Assembly (NCBI RefSeq): GCF_020523965.1
Contig: NZ_JAJAPX010000003.1
Location: 248,001-312,000 of the forward strand
DNA: 64,000 nucleotides
Direction: 5' to 3'
From: Neotamlana sargassicola
GTDB lineage: Bacteria > Bacteroidota > Bacteroidia > Flavobacteriales > Flavobacteriaceae
Shown here: positions 58,264-64,000 of the stretch, in pieces
Position numbering within the stretch: the first letter of the stretch is position 1
Layout: each line of letters starts with the position of its first letter
Program-made: the position numbers and the translations under genes
The notes under the pieces: generated by a model
The model's database searches: none
Seen by the model: only the letters and a program-made list of their open reading frames with translations
What the model was told of the DNA's origin: nothing

Positions 58264-59817
58264 ATGTCCGTTTCAAAAACAGAATTAGAAGAAAGAAAAA
58301 CAGGAAAAGACCTTTATAGTTATCAAAAAGGTGCAATAAATAAGATTTTTACAGCTTTCGAAGAATCTCCTTCCGATTACCATTTACTTTATCAGTTACC
58401 AACAGGTGGTGGTAAAACAGTTATCTTCTCTGAAATTGTAAGACAATACCTTAAGCATCATAAAAAGAAGGTTATTGTAATGACGCATCGAATTGAGCTT
58501 TGTAAACAAACCTCGAAAATGCTTACCGAATTTGGAGTTTTAAATAAAGTGGTTGACAGTAAAGCAGATTTAAGCGATCAAGCCGATTACAGCTGTTTCG
58601 TGGCCATGGTTGAAACTTTAAATAACCGCTTAAACGATAACAAATTAGATATTTCTGATATTGGCTTAGTAATTATTGATGAAGCACATTACAATTCATT
58701 TACTAAACTGTTTAAATTTTTTAGTCAGTCGTTTATTTTAGGGGTTACGGCAACACCTTTAAGTTCGAGTATTGAATTACCAATGACTGATAATTACGAT
58801 GAGCTTATTGTTGGTGAAAGTATTGAGTCGTTAATAGAAAACGGGTTTTTGGCGCGTGCCGAAATGTTTACTTATAACGTTGGGCTAACATCGTTAATTG
58901 TTGGAGCTAATGGCGATTATACGGTTAAATCTTCGGAAGATTTATATACGGATAACGATATGTTAACCAAATTGTTACAAGCCTACGAAGAACGCTCGAA
59001 AGGTAAGAAAACACTAATTTTTAATAACGGTATAAATACGTCTTTACACGTTTATGATACGTTTAGAAGAGCGGGTTACCCAATTGCACACCTCGATAAT
59101 ACAAATACTAAAAAGGAGCGTGCCATGATATTAAAATGGTTTAAGAAAACGCCAGATGCGATATTAACATCGGTGAGTATTTTAACCACAGGATTCGATG
59201 AGCCAAGTGTAGAAAGTATTATTTTAAACAGAGCCACCAAATCCTTAACGCTTTACTACCAGATGATTGGTCGTGGTTCGCGTATTTTTAACGATAAAAA
59301 AACGTTTTCGGTAATTGATTTAGGTAACAATTTCCATCGATTTGGTCCATGGGGTGACGATTTAGATTGGCAGCGTATTTTTAAATCTCCAAACTTTTAT
59401 TTAGATAATATTTTAAGTGACGAAGAACTTGAAAGTAATTTTAGGTATGAAATGCCAGATGAGTTGCGCGCAGAATTCGCTAACTCTAAAGATGTGTATT
59501 TCGATATTCAAAAAACCTATGTTAGTTCAATTAGAAACGGAGAATCATCAAAAGTGGTATTGGAGCGTTCTATAGAGCATCATGCTAAAATTTGTATCGA
59601 AAATAGCGAAGATGTTTACGATGCTTTAGCCTTAGCTAAGAAATTAGGAGATGATATTGATTTTAGAATTGGGCGTTATACAAAATGTATTAGTAAAAGT
59701 ACTTTTAACTTTGTTGAATGGTTAAAAGGCGATTATCGTAAAAAATTAAATTCCTATTTACGCAATAATTTCGATGAAGTTTTTGAAGCCATTCACGGAT
59801 ATCCACCAGAGGATTAA
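58264..59817 (+). CDS. DEAD/DEAH-box helicase, SSL2/ComFA-like
   Basis: 517 residues. Superfamily 2 helicase motifs: the N-terminal YQKGAINKIF (Q-motif region), Walker A LPTGGGKTVIFS, Ia VMTHRIELCKQT, II IIDEAHYNSF, III GVTATPL, and in the second RecA-like domain DAILTSVSILTTGFDEPSV and VI YQMIGRGSRIF. The C-terminal 120 residues have no clear domain. It may unwind DNA or RNA; it lacks any nuclease or HSDR fusion. It stands as a single gene. Confidence 0.9.
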   Translation: MSVSKTELEERKTGKDLYSYQKGAINKIFTAFEESPSDYHLLYQLPTGGGKTVIFSEIVRQYLKHHKKKVIVMTHRIELCKQTSKMLTEFGVLNKVVDSKADLSDQADYSCFVAMVETLNNRLNDNKLDISDIGLVIIDEAHYNSFTKLFKFFSQSFILGVTATPLSSSIELPMTDNYDELIVGESIESLIENGFLARAEMFTYNVGLTSLIVGANGDYTVKSSEDLYTDNDMLTKLLQAYEERSKGKKTLIFNNGINTSLHVYDTFRRAGYPIAHLDNTNTKKERAMILKWFKKTPDAILTSVSILTTGFDEPSVESIILNRATKSLTLYYQMIGRGSRIFNDKKTFSVIDLGNNFHRFGPWGDDLDWQRIFKSPNFYLDNILSDEELESNFRYEMPDELRAEFANSKDVYFDIQKTYVSSIRNGESSKVVLERSIEHHAKICIENSEDVYDALALAKKLGDDIDFRIGRYTKCISKSTFNFVEWLKGDYRKKLNSYLRNNFDEVFEAIHGYPPED

Positions 59818-59886
59818 TTTATTTACTTCTTTTATAAACTAAACACAAAATAAGCTTTAAATTAGCATTTTTATTTTAAGCAAACT

Positions 59887-60801
59887 ATGAGTGTTTCCCG
59901 TAAAACAATCTCTATTGTATTAGCCTTTTTTGCTATTTATGTAATTTGGGGATCAACTTATTTACTAAATAAAATTGCGGTTACGCAATTGCCACCGTTT
60001 AAAATTGCCGCTTTACGTTTTATATCTGCTAGTATTATCATTTTTATAATTGCTAAAATTTTAAAATTAGATATTTCAATAACTAAAAAGCAATTAAAAA
60101 ATACTATTATCGCCGGTTTTTTATTTTTAACATTTGGTAATGGCGTAGTGGTTTGGGCCTTAAAGTTTGTAGATAGCGGTTTTACAGCCTTAGAAATTTC
60201 TGCACAACCGCTAGTAGTTCTAATTTTAATGCGCATTTTTCAGAAAAAGAAGATATCTGCTATGTCATATATTGGTGTGGCTTTAGGTTTTATTGGTATA
60301 TATTTACTGGTGAGTCAAAAACAAATAATTAGTCAAGAAAATCAAATTACAGGAATGATTATGATTTTTATTTGTATGATAAGTTGGGCTTATGGTAGTT
60401 TATTTGTTGGAAAAGCCGAATTACCTAAAAATTCGTTTGTAAATACAGCATATCAAATGCTTTTTGGCGGAATTATGCTGCTTATTTTAAGTTTTTGCTT
60501 TGGTGAAACTTGGACAGCACCTAACACTTGGAGCACTAATGTAATATGGTCTTTATCAGGCTTAATTATTTTTGGTAGTACTGTTGCCTTTACGGCATTT
60601 AACTATTTGTTAAAAGAAGTATCACCCGAAAAAGTGGCCACGAGTACTTATGTTAACCCTATAATAGCACTTTTATTAGGTTGGTGGATTTTAGACGAAA
60701 CAATTACTGTGCAATCTGTTATAGCAGCAGTTATATTATTAACAGGCGTTTATTTTATTAATACAAAACGCAAATTTAAACCGAGAAGTATTGGACGTTA
60801 A
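59887..60801 (+). CDS. EamA/DMT family transporter
   Basis: 304 residues, ten spans arranged as two EamA repeats. The start has FAIYVIWGSTYLLNKIAV, a DMT signature; the second repeat has GMIMIFICMISWAYGSLFVGK and SPEKVATSTYVNPIIALLLGWWIL. It resembles YedA/RhtA-type exporters of amino acids or metabolites. The next gene, another EamA protein, begins within its last codons, so they are coupled. Substrate unknown. Confidence 0.9.
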   Translation: MSVSRKTISIVLAFFAIYVIWGSTYLLNKIAVTQLPPFKIAALRFISASIIIFIIAKILKLDISITKKQLKNTIIAGFLFLTFGNGVVVWALKFVDSGFTALEISAQPLVVLILMRIFQKKKISAMSYIGVALGFIGIYLLVSQKQIISQENQITGMIMIFICMISWAYGSLFVGKAELPKNSFVNTAYQMLFGGIMLLILSFCFGETWTAPNTWSTNVIWSLSGLIIFGSTVAFTAFNYLLKEVSPEKVATSTYVNPIIALLLGWWILDETITVQSVIAAVILLTGVYFINTKRKFKPRSIGR

Positions 60802-61642
60802 AGCAGCAATAAAATTCATGTTAATAAGCACTATGGCTTTTGCATGTATGAACACCATAGTAAAATCGCTAGTAAATGTAAATGCATTTCAAATTGTGTT
60901 TTTTCGTTCGGTAGGATCTTTGGTTTTCACGTTTGGGTTTTTATTTAAAAATAAAATTCCAGTATTAGGAAATAATAAAAAATTAATGATAATTCGTGGT
61001 TTAGTAGGTGTTACTTCTATGTCGCTTTACTTTATGTCTACCAAATATTTACCCATTGGTACTGCGGTTACATTACGTTATTTAGCACCTATTTTCGCTT
61101 CGGTTTTGGCTATTTTTATTTTAAAGGAACGTATTAGAAAATGGCAATGGCTATTTTTTGCCATAGCCTTTTTTGGCGTTTTAATTATTAAAGGATTCGA
61201 TACTCAAATAAACACATATGGTTTAGTACTTATTTTGGTTGCGGCACTTTTTAGCGGAATGGTTTACGTTGTTTTAAGCAAAATTGGCAAAAGTGAACAT
61301 CCGGTAGTAGTTGTAAATTATTTTATGGTAATATCTACTATTGTTGGTGGGGTTATTTCAGTTTTTAATTGGACTACGCCAACAGCAATGGAATTAGTTT
61401 TATTGCTAAGTTTGGGGGTTTTTGGTTATTTTGGGCAGGTTTACATGACTAAGGCGTTTCAAGTAGCATCGACAAATCAAGTAGCTCCTTTAAAATATTT
61501 AGAAGTTATTTTTACCGTATTGTTTGGTGTTTTTATGTTTTCCGAAATTTATACGGTTTGGAGTTTATTAGGCATCGCTTTAATTATAACTGGATTAATC
61601 TTAAACGTAGTTTATAAAGCTAAAATGGACAAGAATAAATGA
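60791..61642 (+). CDS. Second EamA/DMT family transporter
   Basis: 283 residues from the TTG at 60791, 11 bp inside the end of the preceding EamA gene. An ATG at 60818 would shorten it by nine residues; the family's usual start (a few residues before FMLIS) fits TTG slightly better. Spans run through residues 5-275, with MAFACMNTIVKSLVNVNAFQIVFFRS, YLPIGTAVTLRYLAPIFASVLAIFIL and QVAPLKYLEVIFTVLFGV. It resembles S-adenosylmethionine or riboflavin-type DMT exporters. Two different DMT proteins in tandem could form a pair or act apart. Confidence 0.88.
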   Translation: MDVKAAIKFMLISTMAFACMNTIVKSLVNVNAFQIVFFRSVGSLVFTFGFLFKNKIPVLGNNKKLMIIRGLVGVTSMSLYFMSTKYLPIGTAVTLRYLAPIFASVLAIFILKERIRKWQWLFFAIAFFGVLIIKGFDTQINTYGLVLILVAALFSGMVYVVLSKIGKSEHPVVVVNYFMVISTIVGGVISVFNWTTPTAMELVLLLSLGVFGYFGQVYMTKAFQVASTNQVAPLKYLEVIFTVLFGVFMFSEIYTVWSLLGIALIITGLILNVVYKAKMDKNK

Positions 61643-62685
61643 AAGTACCCGGTAGTATAAATAACATTAGAAGAAAAATTATGCGAACCATTACCAAAAA
61701 CGTTGGTAAATCGTATAAAATTCCAAATGTTGATGCATCAAAGCCATTGCCTGTAAAAAATGTACTAATAATTAGGCCAAACCACAGGTTAGGAAACCAA
61801 TTATTACTTACTCCAATAGTGCAAGAGGTTATAAATACGTTTCCAAATTGTAATATCGATTTATTTGTAAAAGGAGGTGTGGCTGAACCCGTTTTTCAAA
61901 ATTACGAAGCCGTAAATAAAATTATTCAGCTACCAAAAAAGCCATTCAATCATCTTATTAAATATGTTATGGTTTGGGTTTCAGTAAAACAAAAAAAATA
62001 CGATTTAGTAATAAATGGCGATACAAACTCATCTTCTGGTAAATTATTAACCAATATTAGTCGAGCTAAATTTAAAGTGTTTGGCGAGCATTATGACGAT
62101 ATTGCGAGCAAATTTCCAGATTACAGACATATTTCAAAAAAACCGATTTATAATTTACGCCGATTTTTAGAAAACCTAGGTTTTGCAAAAAACGAAAGTG
62201 AATTACCTGTTTTAAATATAAAATTGAACAATGCTGAAATTGCAAATGGTAATCGAATTTTAAATGATATTATAAAAAACGATAAAAAAACTATATGCAT
62301 TTATACAAATGCTACAGGCTCCAAGTGTTATTCCGAAGCTTGGTGGGGCACTTTTTATGATAGGTTATTAAAAGAATACCCAAATTACAATATAATTGAG
62401 ATGTTACCCATTGAGAATATTTCGAAAATTAATTTTAAAGCACCTCATTTTTACAGTAAAGATATTCGTGAAATGGCAGCAATTATAAAAAATACTGCTG
62501 TTTTTATTGCGGCCGATAATGGCGTAATGCATTTGGCAAGTGCCAGTTTAACGCCAACAGTTGGTTTTTTTGCTCCAACAGATTTAACAGTGTACGGGCC
62601 TTATGGCAACAAAAATATTGCCTTAAATACAAACGAATCCTCTATAAACGATTGGATTAAGGCCATTAGCACCATATTAGATTAA
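61639..62685 (+). CDS. Glycosyltransferase family 9 (heptosyltransferase-like)
   Basis: 348 residues with the GT-B fold of ADP-heptosyltransferases. Signals are VLIIRPNHRLGNQLLLTPIVQEV near residue 40, the linker, then the acceptor/donor half with IAADNGVMHLASASLTPTVGFFAPTDLTVYGPYG near 295-330, where D-N-G-V-M-H-L-A is the family hallmark. It adds a sugar to lipopolysaccharide or a related glycan in the cytosol. The start overlaps the second EamA stop by 4 bp (ATGA). Confidence 0.9.
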   Translation: MKVPGSINNIRRKIMRTITKNVGKSYKIPNVDASKPLPVKNVLIIRPNHRLGNQLLLTPIVQEVINTFPNCNIDLFVKGGVAEPVFQNYEAVNKIIQLPKKPFNHLIKYVMVWVSVKQKKYDLVINGDTNSSSGKLLTNISRAKFKVFGEHYDDIASKFPDYRHISKKPIYNLRRFLENLGFAKNESELPVLNIKLNNAEIANGNRILNDIIKNDKKTICIYTNATGSKCYSEAWWGTFYDRLLKEYPNYNIIEMLPIENISKINFKAPHFYSKDIREMAAIIKNTAVFIAADNGVMHLASASLTPTVGFFAPTDLTVYGPYGNKNIALNTNESSINDWIKAISTILD

Positions 62686-62743
62686 CTATATATTATTCTT
62701 TTTAATTCGGTTATAAAATTGTATTTTAAGGAAAAATAGAGTT

Positions 62744-63289
62744 ATGAAAACGTTTTATGCCTTAATATTAACAGCTGTATTTATTCAGTTTTCTTGTAAA
62801 TCATCAAAAAATAAAGCAAGCGAAAGTGAAATAAAAACTTTAACGCAATTAGTTGAAAATAAAAAATTTATAATAGAGTCTGATTGGGCAAACCCGCAAG
62901 TTACAAATGCCATGCAGCAAGTTTTAAACTCAGGAATATTGCAACCGGGTAGTAATGCGAGTAGTATAAATTTAATTGGTAATTCAAATTATTTAAAAAT
63001 TTCTGGCGATAGCATATATTCTTATTTGCCGTATTTTGGAGAAAGGCAAATGCATGTTAATTATGGTGGCACCGACAGCGCCATTCAATTTAAAGGATTA
63101 ATGAGTGACTATAAAGTTTCGAAACGAAAAGATGCTGGTTATAATATTTCATTTAATGCTAAAAGTAATTCTGAAAACTTTAATGTTTACATTACACTTT
63201 GGCCAAATTTAAAAAGTTCGATGTCTTTAAATAGTTCTTCTCGATTTTCTATAAGCTATACAGGGTCTGTAAATAAAACTGTAGAATAA
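62744..63289 (+). CDS. DUF4251 domain lipoprotein
   Basis: 181 residues. A lipoprotein signal ends VFIQFSC (Cys 18). The mature domain matches DUF4251: LVENKKFIIESDWANPQVTN, SNYLKISGDSIYSYLPYFGERQ, and ISFNAKSNSENFNVYITLWPNLKSSMSLNSSSRFSISYTG. Members are small beta-rich envelope proteins of unknown function in Bacteroidetes. It is a single gene. Confidence 0.85.
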   Translation: MKTFYALILTAVFIQFSCKSSKNKASESEIKTLTQLVENKKFIIESDWANPQVTNAMQQVLNSGILQPGSNASSINLIGNSNYLKISGDSIYSYLPYFGERQMHVNYGGTDSAIQFKGLMSDYKVSKRKDAGYNISFNAKSNSENFNVYITLWPNLKSSMSLNSSSRFSISYTGSVNKTVE

Positions 63290-63416
63290 ATTGGTACGTA
63301 AAGCGGAAAAATAAACGGTTTATCTATTAATCGTATAAATTATTAAATCAAACGAGTTTTTTAGAATCATAGTTATTAGTTGATTAATTTTGAGTTGATT
63401 AATTAATACTTGTTCC

Positions 63417-64000
63417 ATGAAAAAGTCTACCTTCCTTTTTAGTTTATTAATTACTTTATGTGTATTTAATACTTTAAATTCTCAAGAAACGGCAGCTCTT
63501 AGTAATGATATTCCTCAAAATTTTAAGAAGCGAAGTCCTGTTTACGATTATTCCGAAAAACATTTAAATAATGTCGATACTATACCTGATTTTGTTTCAA
63601 AAACAAACAAATTAAAAATTACGGGTACTATTTTTGAGAGTGATGGTGTTACACCGGCTAAAAATGTTATTCTTTTTATACATCAGACCGATGAAAATGG
63701 AAACTTTGAATTAAAACGTGAAAATAAAAAACGTTATGTTCATCATCGAGGTTGGATAAAAACAAATGCAGATGGAAAATATACCTTCTACACATTTGTT
63801 CCAGGTTCTTATTTTAATGGAAAAGAAATTAAACAAATTTTACCTATTATTAAGGCGCCCGGTCAAGACGAAAAGAAAATAGAATCTTATGTTTTTAACG
63901 ATGACCCTTCTTTAAAAGATTCTTGTCGAGAGGATATCGAGAAAACAAATCCGACAAGAATTTTAGACTTAACTTTTAATAAAGAAGAAGGTTTATTTAT
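63417..64000 (+). CDS. Intradiol dioxygenase-like secreted protein, 3' end cut by window
   Basis: The ATG at 63417 starts a frame open to the end of the window (about 194 residues seen). A signal peptide (MKKSTFLFSLLITLCVFNTLNSQ) leads to a domain with the intradiol ring-cleavage fold: LKITGTIFESDGVTPAKNVILFIHQTDENG and RYVHHRGWIKTNADGKYTFYTFVPGSYF, the G-K-Y-x-F-x-T pattern of such enzymes. Many secreted Bacteroidetes members are annotated this way without known substrate. The Fe ligands (two Tyr, two His) cannot all be confirmed because the end is missing. Confidence 0.8.
   Translation, partial: MKKSTFLFSLLITLCVFNTLNSQETAALSNDIPQNFKKRSPVYDYSEKHLNNVDTIPDFVSKTNKLKITGTIFESDGVTPAKNVILFIHQTDENGNFELKRENKKRYVHHRGWIKTNADGKYTFYTFVPGSYFNGKEIKQILPIIKAPGQDEKKIESYVFNDDPSLKDSCREDIEKTNPTRILDLTFNKEEGLF

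Noticed and set aside
1-64000. CRISPR array, insertion sequence or rRNA
   Set aside because: No regularly spaced repeats, no transposase motif and no rRNA sequence were seen on either strand.

Overview
The window comes from a strongly A+T-rich member of the Bacteroidota, almost certainly a marine-type Flavobacteriaceae. The evidence is gliding genes gldF and gldG beside dnaN, several proteins with type IX secretion (T9SS) C-terminal sorting domains, a ResB-CcsA fusion for cytochrome c maturation, the bacillithiol gene bshB1, a fused E1 2-oxoacid dehydrogenase, and many upstream boxes matching the Bacteroidetes -7 element TAnnTTTG. I could not settle the genus.

Layout. 1-1.4 kb: end of the NAD(P)HX dehydratase gene nnr and a RelE/ParE-type toxin-antitoxin pair. 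1.5-6.9 kb: a tight operon of a PIG-L deacetylase, a 38-residue membrane peptide, a sodium:solute symporter and a Gfo/Idh/MocA oxidoreductase, which looks like a sugar-derivative uptake unit. 7-13 kb: a lipoprotein, then a long leftward operon (Rossmann-like DUF2520 protein, KdsC-like phosphatase, UbiA prenyltransferase, Maf, lipoprotein, MscS-like channel, CorA) facing a truncated haemoglobin. 13.6-22.1 kb: cytochrome c assembly, FkbM methyltransferase, a SatD/DUF3307 pair, mscL, a HAD phosphatase, rlmF and bshB1. 22.2-22.4 kb: tRNA-His, with its 3' end and terminator duplicated. 22.5-26.5 kb: an M28 peptidase, an acidic membrane protein, a DUF3108 protein, a T9SS cargo protein and a DUF4870 protein.

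26.6-35.5 kb is a signalling and secretion region: a beta-propeller LytS-type histidine kinase, a LytTR response regulator, two secreted proteins sharing a C-terminal module, a large T9SS protein and a lipoprotein. Two promoters here carry the same pair of direct repeats, 21 bp apart and the same distance from a -7-like box, so I infer they are targets of the regulator. 35.6-45 kb holds dnaN, gldG, a BamE-like gene, gldF, a SAM hydrolase, phoH, purC, a TlpA-like thioredoxin and an EF-hand lipoprotein.

45.1-49.0 kb is the most interesting segment: two adjacent reverse transcriptases, each with an intact YVDD motif, whose sizes, order and pairing match the DRT type 3 anti-phage system (Drt3a then Drt3b). 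Just downstream on the same strand is a structured, gene-free stretch with an ACACACAC run in a hairpin loop, my candidate for the system's non-coding RNA. A larger palindrome and short inverted repeats lie at the edges of this island.

49.1-64 kb is mostly household and metabolic genes: a solute-binding-like protein, nucleoside phosphorylase, DUF1835 protein, SUI1 factor, 2-oxoglutarate oxygenase, E1 dehydrogenase, 3D-domain lipoprotein, ExbD, aldo/keto reductase, helicase, two EamA transporters, a family 9 glycosyltransferase, a DUF4251 lipoprotein and the start of an intradiol-dioxygenase-like gene cut by the window end. All function calls come from reading motifs; no database search was run.
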